The notes beneath the pieces were generated by a model that was given only the letters and a program-made list of their open reading frames with translations, made no database searches and had not been told where the DNA came from. Shown here one piece after another: positions 37,259 to 46,900 of a DNA stretch of 64,000 bases (positions within the stretch are counted from its first letter, which is position 1; each line of letters begins with the position of its first letter). Source of the stretch: Candidatus Mesenet endosymbiont of Agriotes lineatus (lineage in GTDB: Bacteria; Pseudomonadota; Alphaproteobacteria; Rickettsiales; Anaplasmataceae); the NCBI RefSeq assembly GCF_964019585.1, contig NZ_OZ026454.1:992001-1056000 (forward strand), given 5' to 3'. The translations under genes were made by a program, and so were the position numbers.

Positions 37259-40200
37259 CTATTCACTTGCTCCTTTATATTTTTTACAGTAAAGCAATGC
37301 TGGTGTAAAAAATAAAGTAAGTGCTGTAGCAAGGATTAGGCCGCTTGCTATCGTAATTGAAAGATGGGTCCACCATTGGCTTGCAGGAGCATTGTACGTA
37401 ATTTTACGTTTAAAAAAATTAATACTAATTTTTGTGATCATAGGCAATAAACCTAACCCTGTTGTTGCTACAGTAAGTAATATTGGCCTAACTCTTGAGA
37501 TACAAGCTCTAATTATAGCTTCTTTTACGCCATAAAGTTTTAGTTTATTTTCAAAAGAATCAATCAGTAATATGTTATTGTTTACTATAATTCCAGCAAG
37601 AGCGATAATTCCAACACCCCCCATTACAATGCCAAATACTTGCTTTAGCAGCAGTAAACTGCAAAAAACACAAGTTGTAGATAAAAATACTGCAGTCATA
37701 ACAATAAAAGTGTTATAAACACTATTAAATTCTGTAACGAGCACTAAGATCATAAGCATTATTGCAAGTATAAATGCTTTCAGTAAAAAAGCTTGAGCTT
37801 CGTTTTGATCTTTACTCTCACCTTTAAAATCAACTATAACTTCCTTATCCCAATCTTTTTGCAGTTTAATAAATTCTATTTGCTCACTAGCTAAATACCC
37901 AGAAGCAACGTCAGCAGAAACTGTAAGCATGCGCATTCCATCTGTTCTGTTTATTCTACTAATTTTATTTTTAGGGCTACGCTGAGTAAAAATGCTAATA
38001 GGAGATGGACCTTCTTTTGTGCTAACAAATAAATTATCTAAAGTTTTAAGGTTGCGATTTTCCTTAGGAAAACGAGCAATAATATCAATTTCTTCATCAA
38101 GATTATTTGGCCTATACTTTCCAATTATCACGCCACTAGTTACCATTTTTATAAATTCACCAACAACTGTAATGTCAGTTCCAGAAAGCATAGCCTTGCT
38201 GCGGTCAATATCTATATCCCACTCAATTTCGGGTGACGCGCGACTATCTTGAATATTGATAAACCCTGGTAAGTTATGCATCAGCGTTAAAATTTTACTT
38301 AATGCTGCTTCCATTTTTGCCCAAGATTTTGAACTTAGATTGATTTGTATTGGTTTATCTCCTTGTGGTCCCATTTTTTCTTCTTGAACTTCAATTACGA
38401 CTCCTTTAATGTTCTGCATACGATTTCTAATATCATCTATTACATTACAAGCTTTACGACGCAGGTGCCAATTGGCAAATTCCAGTTGGATTTTAGCTAT
38501 CATATCATCTGAACTTTCTTCTGATGTGAATAGTCCAGATCTTGCATAAAAAATCTTAATTTCATCCTTCATATCTAATATGTGATCCTCAACCTCCCTA
38601 AGTATAAGATCACGTTCTTTAACTGATAGATTACCTTTAGCTCTAACATTTATTACTGCGTTGTCTGGTTCTATACTTGGAAAGAATTCCACACCTGAAC
38701 CAAATTTAAAGTAAACTATACTTACTGATATTAAAACAGTTATGGTAATGAAAATAAATCTTTTTGGGTTATTCAAGACTTTATTTAAAACACTTACGTA
38801 AGCTTTGAGGAAAGTGCTAGTTTTTTCTAGGCTGCCACTTTCTATGGCATTCATTTTTTCAACTTTTTCTGGCAGAGTTGTGGATGGCTTGCCAAATATT
38901 GCACCTAAAGTAGGAGTGAAGATTAAAGCTATAACTAAGGAACTACTTAAAGTTGCAATTAAAGTGATGGGTATATATTTCATAAATTCGCCAGTTACCC
39001 CTGGCCAAAATAAAAGTGGAATAAACACAGCCAATTTTGTTAAAGTGGCAGAAGTTACAGGCCAGAACATATCGGTTGCAGCTGCCCTAAATGCCTCACT
39101 TGGGTTTAATCCACTAATCATTTTTCTGTCAGCATATTCGTTCACTACAATTGAATCATCAACTAGCATGCCAACAGCCATAATTAAGCTAAACAGTACT
39201 ACTATATTGAGCGTGATTCCCATAAAATGAAGTATGATAATACCAAGCAAAAATGATCCTGGAATTGCTAAAGAAACCAGCATAGATATCCTTGTGCCCA
39301 TAGTCAGCATCATAACAATAAGTATAAGCAGCATAGAAAATATTATGCTGTTCTCAAGGTCATCGATAATATCTATGATTTTATCTGACTGATCTTGCAT
39401 ATAAACTACAGATAAATTTTTTGGAAGTTCCGCTTTACTAATTAGACTCTTTACTTGATTTATAGTCTCTATAACATTTGCACCTGTACGCTTTGAGACT
39501 TCAAATACAATAGCTGGCTTGCCGTTTATACGAGCAAACCCTTTTCTATCTTCAAATTTATAATATACTTTTGCTACATCTGCTACTGTAACTACAGCAT
39601 CTCCTTGCACTCTTAGTGGCACTTTTAGTATGTCTTTTACATCTTTAAATGTACCTGATATTTTTATTGAATATCTACCAGTATCACCTTCTAGTACTCC
39701 AGCTCCAATTAATCTGTTATTGTGCGCTATTGCATTTAAGATTTCATCAAGCTGCAGGTTATAGCTGTTAAATACGCTAGGCTTAATTATAACCTCAACT
39801 ATTTCTTTGCGTATGCCTGCAACTTCAACACTCAAAACGTTGGGTAGAGTCTCTATTGCATTTTTTAAATTACGTGTTATTTCATTTAACGTTCTCTCTG
39901 GCAAATTTCCAATTAAACCAACATTTATAACCGAAAATAGGCTTAAATTTACTTCATGTGCTGCTAGGTGATCTGCTTCACTTGGTAGTTTTGAGCGTAT
40001 ATTATCCATTTTTGCTCTTACGTCTTCCAAAGCTTTCTTGCTATCAAACCCAACTTTAAATTTAAGTGTAACATATGCACGGTCATCGGTTGCAACTGAC
40101 GATATCTCCTCAATGCCTTGAATTGACTTAAGTTCATTTTCCATAGGAATTGCAAGTAGGCGTTCACTATCCTCAGGAGGGATACCTTGCAAATTTACAG

Positions 40201-40345
40201 AAACATTAATAATAGGTATTTGGATATCTGGATTAGTCTCACGTGGCATCTGCACATAAGAATAAATACCAATAAAAAAAATCATAAGCAGTAGCAATAG
40301 AGTTGCTCTATTACGACCTACAAATACTTCAATTATTCCTTTCAT
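37259..40345 (-). CDS. RND-family efflux transporter permease
   Basis: A 1028-aa inner-membrane protein of the AcrB/HAE-RND type, which couples proton influx to export of drugs or lipophilic compounds. The first membrane helix is at residues 12-31 (RATLLLLLMIFFIGIYSYVQ), followed by the porter domain opening (MPRETNPDIQIPIINVSVNL). A helix cluster near 335-480 contains the paired aspartates of TM4 (GMLVDDSIVVNEYADRK) used for proton relay. A second periplasmic loop and a second helix cluster near 860-1020 complete the duplicated fold. The length is normal. No membrane-fusion or TolC-type partner is adjacent. The start ATG 40345 gives the standard N-terminus. Confidence 0.92.
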   Translation of the reverse strand: MKGIIEVFVGRNRATLLLLLMIFFIGIYSYVQMPRETNPDIQIPIINVSVNLQGIPPEDSERLLAIPMENELKSIQGIEEISSVATDDRAYVTLKFKVGFDSKKALEDVRAKMDNIRSKLPSEADHLAAHEVNLSLFSVINVGLIGNLPERTLNEITRNLKNAIETLPNVLSVEVAGIRKEIVEVIIKPSVFNSYNLQLDEILNAIAHNNRLIGAGVLEGDTGRYSIKISGTFKDVKDILKVPLRVQGDAVVTVADVAKVYYKFEDRKGFARINGKPAIVFEVSKRTGANVIETINQVKSLISKAELPKNLSVVYMQDQSDKIIDIIDDLENSIIFSMLLILIVMMLTMGTRISMLVSLAIPGSFLLGIIILHFMGITLNIVVLFSLIMAVGMLVDDSIVVNEYADRKMISGLNPSEAFRAAATDMFWPVTSATLTKLAVFIPLLFWPGVTGEFMKYIPITLIATLSSSLVIALIFTPTLGAIFGKPSTTLPEKVEKMNAIESGSLEKTSTFLKAYVSVLNKVLNNPKRFIFITITVLISVSIVYFKFGSGVEFFPSIEPDNAVINVRAKGNLSVKERDLILREVEDHILDMKDEIKIFYARSGLFTSEESSDDMIAKIQLEFANWHLRRKACNVIDDIRNRMQNIKGVVIEVQEEKMGPQGDKPIQINLSSKSWAKMEAALSKILTLMHNLPGFINIQDSRASPEIEWDIDIDRSKAMLSGTDITVVGEFIKMVTSGVIIGKYRPNNLDEEIDIIARFPKENRNLKTLDNLFVSTKEGPSPISIFTQRSPKNKISRINRTDGMRMLTVSADVASGYLASEQIEFIKLQKDWDKEVIVDFKGESKDQNEAQAFLLKAFILAIMLMILVLVTEFNSVYNTFIVMTAVFLSTTCVFCSLLLLKQVFGIVMGGVGIIALAGIIVNNNILLIDSFENKLKLYGVKEAIIRACISRVRPILLTVATTGLGLLPMITKISINFFKRKITYNAPASQWWTHLSITIASGLILATALTLFFTPALLYCKKYKGASE

Positions 40346-40457
40346 AGTTACATTATTATGCCTTTATAAAATACAACAACAAGCTAAAAATAATTTAATT
40401 AGTAGATATTATAGGAATAGAGATCCAAATCTTCTACACAACAACTGAATGTTAATA

Positions 40458-41225
40458 TTAGTGACTTAGCCTTTTAAATTGGGCACAAGTAAAAATTGCT
40501 GTTGAAGCTGATATTTGAGATCTTTGTAGAGAAGTGTTATGATTTATCAATATAAACGAATTAACTATCGTGTATATACCTTTTTCTATTTCTTGTGTTG
40601 TTGCTGCTCTTGAATATACAAAAACTTCATTTTTAAAATGATCCGAATAATTATGTGGATTAATAAATTTTTCAGCCTGCTCATTTAACTCTTCTTCTGT
40701 GCAGCGTGATAATTCCTCATTTTTAAATTGAATGTATTGTTCAAGCTTATTAGCATCAAATTTTAATCTGTTGAATGCACATAAGTTGATTAACGTTAAT
40801 TTAACGTCACTTTGTAATATATGATTACGCCTACAATATCTATCAATTTTCCCCTTTATTGAATAAAATCTTATTAATGAGTCATATGGATTTTTTTGCC
40901 CTTTAGTAGAACAGAGACGTAATAAGAATACATCATTCTTTCTACAAGACGTTTGAGTGAATACAGAATTAAATAAACTAGCAAATCTCTTTAGAGATCT
41001 TCCTTTTGTTAAATCTATATTAGTAATCTCAATATGCAAATTTTTTTCTTCACGGTTATTAATATAGATAAAATTAGTGGAAACTTTAACTTGTTTATTG
41101 ATGTCAGTATTAGAATCACTATGACCCATAGCAATGGCACTATGCAATATAGAGGTACTATATTTATCTTTAAAATAAGAGATTAGATAGTCACGAGAAT
41201 AAAAACCTATATCACAACCTAACAT
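40458..41225 (-). CDS. Unknown protein
   Basis: ATG 41225 (MLGCDIGFYSRDYLISYFKD) is chosen over a longer frame from 41273 because agggggggt lies right before it. The product is 255 aa. No family is recognised. It is polar, with several cysteines and a region rich in Lys/Arg/Asn, and has a hydrophobic strand near residues 220-230 (YTIVNSFILIN). It has no clear membrane helix or signal peptide. The phrase STSILHSAIAMGHS near residue 23 resembles a weak ankyrin-like helix pair, but no repeat series follows. The poly-G ribosome-binding site matches that of several effector-like genes in this window. Confidence 0.65.
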   Translation of the reverse strand: MLGCDIGFYSRDYLISYFKDKYSTSILHSAIAMGHSDSNTDINKQVKVSTNFIYINNREEKNLHIEITNIDLTKGRSLKRFASLFNSVFTQTSCRKNDVFLLRLCSTKGQKNPYDSLIRFYSIKGKIDRYCRRNHILQSDVKLTLINLCAFNRLKFDANKLEQYIQFKNEELSRCTEEELNEQAEKFINPHNYSDHFKNEVFVYSRAATTQEIEKGIYTIVNSFILINHNTSLQRSQISASTAIFTCAQFKRLSH

Positions 41226-41337
41226 ACCCCCCCTAAAGAATATAAATTTTACTAACATCGTTAGCAAAATCAAGAAAGTAAATTATAGATTATAATGCGA
41301 TATATGTATTTAATATTTACACTACCATAGTAAAAAT

Positions 41338-42561
41338 TTAAGAAATCGATTCGCTAGAATCTAAATCATATACGGTATGCAGTGCCCTGACAGCAAGTTC
41401 TGCATAATCTTCCGGGATTAGAACACTAATTTTTATCTCTGACGTTGTAATTGCTAGAATATTAATTCCCTTCTCATTTAGAGTTTTAAACATTTGATAA
41501 GCAACTCCAGAATGTGAAAGCATCCCTACCCCAATTATAGAGACCTTAGCTACAGATTCATCTATAGATAAACTATCATATAAAATTTTATCTTTATTCT
41601 CCTTGAGCAAGTTTTTAGTTTGACTTACATCTGTTCTTTGTATTGTAAAGGTAATATCGTTTTTTTCGTTATTCATATTTTGTGATATCATATCAACATT
41701 GATGTTAGCTTTAGCTATAAGCTCAAAAACAGGCAAAAACCCAAAAGGAACCTTTTTTAAAGTCACACTTGCTTCATGTACATCACACGTAATTCCTGTA
41801 ATTAAATTTCTTTCCACAACTTCCTCCTTACTTAACAAAAGTGTACCCTTACTTTGTGCAAAAGTAGACAATATATTTATTTTTATATTGTATTTCATCG
41901 CCAGCTCAACGCAGCGTATTTGCAAGACTTTAGCTCCTAGAGACGACATCTCGAGCATTTCTTCATAGGAAATACTATCAAGTTTTCTTGCCTTTGAAAC
42001 GACATTTGGATCAGCAGTATATATCCCATCAACGTCAGTGTAAATTTCACATATTTTTGCACCTAAAGCTGCAGCTATGGCAATCGCAGATGTATCTGAC
42101 CCTCCTCTTCCTAAGGTTGTGATTCTGTTATTATGTACTCCCTGGAATCCAGCAACAATGGCAACTGAATAATTCTTAAAGGATGCTTTTAGTTTATCAA
42201 CTTGAATGTCTTTAATCCTTGCTTTACCGTAAGCATCATCAGTATTAATAGATATTTGCCAACCAAGCCATGACTTTGCTTTTATGCCCAAAGATTCAAG
42301 AGCAAGAGTTAAAAAACCACAAGAAATTTGCTCACCAGCAGAGAGTACAACGTCACGTTCTGATAACTCTTCTTGACTATAGCTTAGGTTTGAAAGCTGA
42401 GTTATTTTACTGATCATCTCATTTGTAAAACTAGCCATAGCTGAAACTACTGCAATTACACTTTTGCCTTTATCCACATCATCTTTTATTAGCTTAGCAA
42501 CATGTAAAATACAGTTTAAATCTGCTACGGAAGTGCCACCAAATTTTTTAACAAGAATCAT
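41338..42561 (-). CDS. lysC: Aspartokinase
   Basis: Aspartokinase phosphorylates aspartate, the first step toward diaminopimelate, lysine and threonine; in Wolbachia the diaminopimelate branch serves lipid II synthesis. The 407-aa protein starts MILVKKFGGTSVADLNCI with the kinase signature KFGGTS. It has the GRGGSDTSAIAIAAALGA nucleotide/substrate loop near residues 152-169 and YTDVDGIYTADP near 173-184. The C-terminal 150 residues form paired ACT domains (VSIIGVGMLSHSGVAYQMF) for allosteric control. The length is normal. It is divergent from mtaB with a short shared promoter region. Confidence 0.95.
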   Translation of the reverse strand: MILVKKFGGTSVADLNCILHVAKLIKDDVDKGKSVIAVVSAMASFTNEMISKITQLSNLSYSQEELSERDVVLSAGEQISCGFLTLALESLGIKAKSWLGWQISINTDDAYGKARIKDIQVDKLKASFKNYSVAIVAGFQGVHNNRITTLGRGGSDTSAIAIAAALGAKICEIYTDVDGIYTADPNVVSKARKLDSISYEEMLEMSSLGAKVLQIRCVELAMKYNIKINILSTFAQSKGTLLLSKEEVVERNLITGITCDVHEASVTLKKVPFGFLPVFELIAKANINVDMISQNMNNEKNDITFTIQRTDVSQTKNLLKENKDKILYDSLSIDESVAKVSIIGVGMLSHSGVAYQMFKTLNEKGINILAITTSEIKISVLIPEDYAELAVRALHTVYDLDSSESIS

Positions 42562-42645
42562 CCAAAAACTTTTAATGATAAATTATATATTTTAAGGCTA
42601 TTTGAAGATACAGCACTTATAAAGTATAGTATTTAATATACTTAT

Positions 42646-43896
42646 ATGTTTAACATGAATGAAATAGTAACATTTGGTTGCCGTCTTAACTTTTATGAAA
42701 GTGAATTAATCAAGGATGCTCTAAAAAAGGCAAGTAGGGATAATGTCACTGTGGTTCATAGTTGTGCTGTAACAAATGAAGCAGAGCGTCAAGTAAAACA
42801 AAAGATACGTAAAATTCATAAGCAAAACCCGGCCGCTGAAATTATAGTAGTTGGTTGCGCTGTACAGCTTGACCCTACATCTTACATTAAAATCCCTGGA
42901 GTTACTCAAGTACTTGGTAATGATGATAAATTAAATTATGAAAATTACTTACCTAGCAGTGAAAAGGTTATAGTCAGCGACATAAATAATGTACGTAAGC
43001 TCAGCCCTCCTCTTATCAATAGTTTTGCAGATAAAGCAAGAGCTTTTATAGAAATTCAAAATGGCTGTAATCACAGCTGCACATTTTGTTCAATAACTCA
43101 CGCAAGGGGTAATAATCGCTCTGTACCAATTAGTAACATCATAAAACAAATAAAAATATTTCTTGAAAAAGGGTATCAAGAAATAGTATTTACAGGAGTT
43201 GATATCACAGATTTTGGTACAGATTTATTTGGCAAGCCTTCTTTAGGTTTAATGATAAAGAGAGTGTTAAAAGAAGTGCCAGAACTTAAAAGGCTTAGGT
43301 TATCGTCAGTAGATATAGCAGAGGTTGATGATGAATTGCTAGAACTTATAACACGAGAGTTACGTCTTATGCCACATCTACATTTAAGTCTACAATCGGG
43401 GAATGATTTAATCCTTAAAAGAATGAAGCGTAGACATAGCAGAGAACAAACAATTAGATTTTGCCAGAAAATCAAAAAATGTAGAAGTAACGTTGCTTTT
43501 GGAGCTGATATCATCGCTGGCTTTCCAACAGAAAGTGACCAGATGTTTGAAGACACTGTAAGTCTTTTAGAAGAAATTGATGTCGTTTATCTTCATGTTT
43601 TTCCCTATTCAAATAGAAAAAATACACCAGCTGAAAGAATGCCACAGGTGCCCATCCATATACGTAAAGAAAGAGCAAATTATTTAAGAAGTTTAGGCAA
43701 AATCAGACTTGAAAAATTCAACAGATCGCTTATTGGCTCCTCACAAAGTATCTTAATTGAACAAAAACATATAGGCAGAGCAGAAAATTTTGCTCTTGTA
43801 AAATTTGAACATGATATTGCAATTAAGAGTATTGCAGAAGTTAAAATTACCGCTGCAGATGGAAATTACCTCTTTGAAAAATTATCTCAAATGTAA
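42646..43896 (+). CDS. mtaB: tRNA ms2t6A37 methylthiotransferase MtaB
   Basis: A radical-SAM enzyme that adds a methylthio group to t6A at position 37 of tRNAs reading ANN codons. The 416-aa protein has the N-terminal UPF0004 domain with its cysteines (TFGCRLNFYES, VVHSCAVTNEAERQ, VVGCAV). The radical-SAM triad is GCNHSCTFCSITHARG near residues 143-158, followed by the SLQSGND motif. A C-terminal TRAM-like region (GSSQSILIEQKHIGRAENFA) ends the protein. The first-cluster TFGCRLN signature favours MtaB over MiaB. ATG 42655 is an alternative start three codons in. It is convergent with the giant gene at 43965. Confidence 0.93.
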   Translation: MFNMNEIVTFGCRLNFYESELIKDALKKASRDNVTVVHSCAVTNEAERQVKQKIRKIHKQNPAAEIIVVGCAVQLDPTSYIKIPGVTQVLGNDDKLNYENYLPSSEKVIVSDINNVRKLSPPLINSFADKARAFIEIQNGCNHSCTFCSITHARGNNRSVPISNIIKQIKIFLEKGYQEIVFTGVDITDFGTDLFGKPSLGLMIKRVLKEVPELKRLRLSSVDIAEVDDELLELITRELRLMPHLHLSLQSGNDLILKRMKRRHSREQTIRFCQKIKKCRSNVAFGADIIAGFPTESDQMFEDTVSLLEEIDVVYLHVFPYSNRKNTPAERMPQVPIHIRKERANYLRSLGKIRLEKFNRSLIGSSQSILIEQKHIGRAENFALVKFEHDIAIKSIAEVKITAADGNYLFEKLSQM

Positions 43897-43964
43897 CTGA
43901 AAAGGAAATATTTAAAAAACCATACGCCAAGGTATTATAAGAAATGCTTTGTATGTTTTGGATA

Positions 43965-46900
43965 TTATCTCCCATGCCCGTGTTTGTTGTTACCTGAACT
44001 TAAAATTGGAGGAAGTGATGGTTTATTTCCAGTTCTTAAATTTTGTTCATTTTTATAATAAGTATCTAATTTATCAAACTTTTCTCTTGCTTTAGGACCC
44101 ATATGATTTTTCGTGTTTTGTGCAGAAACTAGACTCTTTATTACCATTTGAATTTCATTTAACTTAGGCTCATATTTCTCTACCATTATAAGTTTAGCTT
44201 GATTGTATACCTCTGATTTACCTAACAAACGATTATTTTTTTGTTTTTCTGATTTACAACTATCTTTTGCTCCTTTTTCCTGCTCCTCTATCTCAAATTT
44301 TATATCACCCAATTCAATTCCACTGTCTTTTATCATATATTCTTCACTAGATGATTGATCATTCTCCACGTTTATTTTTGACTTCTCCGATTCGTAACTA
44401 TCCCTAGTACCTTTTTCTTCTTGGTTTGGTGAACTAACAACTGATCCATATCCTGAGTCAGGAGTATTAACATTTGTATTGTCATTATGATCAATATCTA
44501 ATTCAAGCTTCATTTCCTTTTTTAAAGCCTGGTTACTCTTGTCTGCAACGCCCTTCAAACCTTCTGCTATTTCTTTTATAACCTCTTTTACACCATCATA
44601 GAAATTTTTCTTCCCCTTATTAGTCAATTTTTCCACCTGTTGAGGATGAACATTTTTAACTTCTTGTTTATTTGATATTAAAGCTTGAATACTCTCTTCC
44701 ACAATACCTTCTAAACCCTCTTCTATTCCTTTGACAGCCTGACTTACATCTTTATAGAAATTTTTACTTTTTTCGCCTTCACCGCTTAATAAACCATCTG
44801 ACATTAATCTTTCTAGCGAAGCAGGATTAATTTTGCTTGGATCTACTTTCTTTAACCCCTTATTTGGCCGAGCTAATCTTTGCTCTAATTCACTTTTCAA
44901 CTTATTTGAATCGGAACGTTGCTCTTGAGATAAAACATTCTTTAGCCCATAATTTTTTTGATTAAATCTTTGCCCTAATTCATTTAAATTTTTAGAGAAC
45001 TTGTCATTAATGTCATCATTCATACCTAACCTACTAATTGATTGATTATTTTTTACCCCCAATCGTGTAGATTTTCCTTGCTCACTACCTGCTGCTTCAG
45101 CTGTAAACCCTTGATTAGGCACATCAGCATCAGCATCAGCTGTTGTCGCGTTATTTGATTGAGATTGCAATTGTTGATTGATATCTGGTGGATCTATTTG
45201 AGCATCTTCAATTGTTTCCCCTATCTCATCGCCTTTGCTATTCCTTCTTGAATAATTTGGTGTATTATTTTCGGGGCTTTTCTGAACTCTCTCTTGCTCT
45301 TTACTTTGAGTTTGCTTCTTTTCTTGTACGCCCTGATCACGCCAACGCCCTCTCATTAAAGCTTCCTTTAAAGGAATACCACCTATATATACTTCATTTT
45401 TATATTCATCTTGACTATCTACTTTCTTCCACAATTTTTCTATATAATCCTTGTACTTAGAGTGATCTCTTTTAAATTCTTCTTTTCTATCCTTATATTC
45501 TGAAAGATTATCTTTAACCTCTACCCTCATTATTTTATGGCTAGTTTCAGCAGGTTCTATAGTTCCATAAGCACTTACAAGCACTGTTATACTTTGTTCT
45601 CTGGATAACCACACTTTAATTTTTGTCGGGTGATGCACCTTTTTACTACTTTCTTCGCTTATACCATCTTCAAAGATTACATAATTTCTCTTACCACCCA
45701 TAGACTTTTGAACATAACCTTTACATCCATCTATATCAAAGTAGCTGGTAGTTAAGTGATTTGATTTACAGACATCACTATTTAAAAATTGACTACTCTT
45801 AAACGTTCCATTCTTTATTTTAGCAAAAACAACGCTACCACTTATATCTAAGTCCAACTCTAAAGGACTATCTTTATTCTTTAACTTGATAAAATTGCTT
45901 GCTTCATTTAATAACTTATGCTTCATACCATAGAAATCTGACCTACCACTCGCAATAGTAAATAAAATCTTCTCCTGAATCTCTCCTTCTATAGATTCTA
46001 TTACTTCACTTATCTCACCTCTTTCTTTATTTTCTTCCTCCTCCTTATAGCGGCCAAAAAAAGCACCACGTGATGTCAAATAATGAACTAAATCTATATG
46101 CTCTTGGCTACCTTGGTTATCACGCAAGAAAATTAATAGTTCATGCATAGCAGTTCTACCACTGCTATTAACTTGATTAATATTAGCACCAGATTTTAAC
46201 ACAGTTAATACCGTTTTTCGGTCACCACTTATCACCGCAGCATGAAGTGGAGATTGCCTTTCCTCACTTGGAGCTCTAAATCTATTTAATGCATATTTTT
46301 CGATGACATGTTCAAATAAATCACTGTTTTTGCTACTAGCAGCGTTTACTAAAATTAAGTTTAAATCACATTCATCGGTAAAAGTATTTTTACCAAATTC
46401 TTTTTCTAGCTTTTTAAATATGTTTAAACCACCCTCAACTTTTGACAGAGCCTCTACAACATTATCACCATTACTATTTCTTTGCTTAAAAAACAGCTCA
46501 TTACACAACTTAAAATTTCTACTGCCATTTAATCCACGAGCAACATCAAGTAAAATGCGCTCTAGCATTTTATTAGTATCGCTTCCACCATAATTAGCAG
46601 CAGCTTCCTCTATAGCTCTATGCAAAAAATTACACCTTTTTTCATCAGTTTTATCTGATGCTGATCTTAAATCGTTGCTTTTTAACAGTTCTTTAAAGCA
46701 CTTAGACTTCTTATCAAAAAGATAATCATTTGACAAATCACCATTAAAGCATGAAGAAACAACACTATGAAACGGATTAAAGAGTGTTCCATAGTATTTT
46801 TTATAACCTTTTTCATTATTATGGATAATCTTTGCCAAATCATCAACTGAACCACTGTCTAATAGAGAATCTAATCCTTTTTCAAAATGTTCATGAATTT

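Noticed and set aside
40458-41225. Ankyrin protein
   Set aside because: One HSAIAMGHS-like phrase recalls an ankyrin helix, but no repeat series follows.
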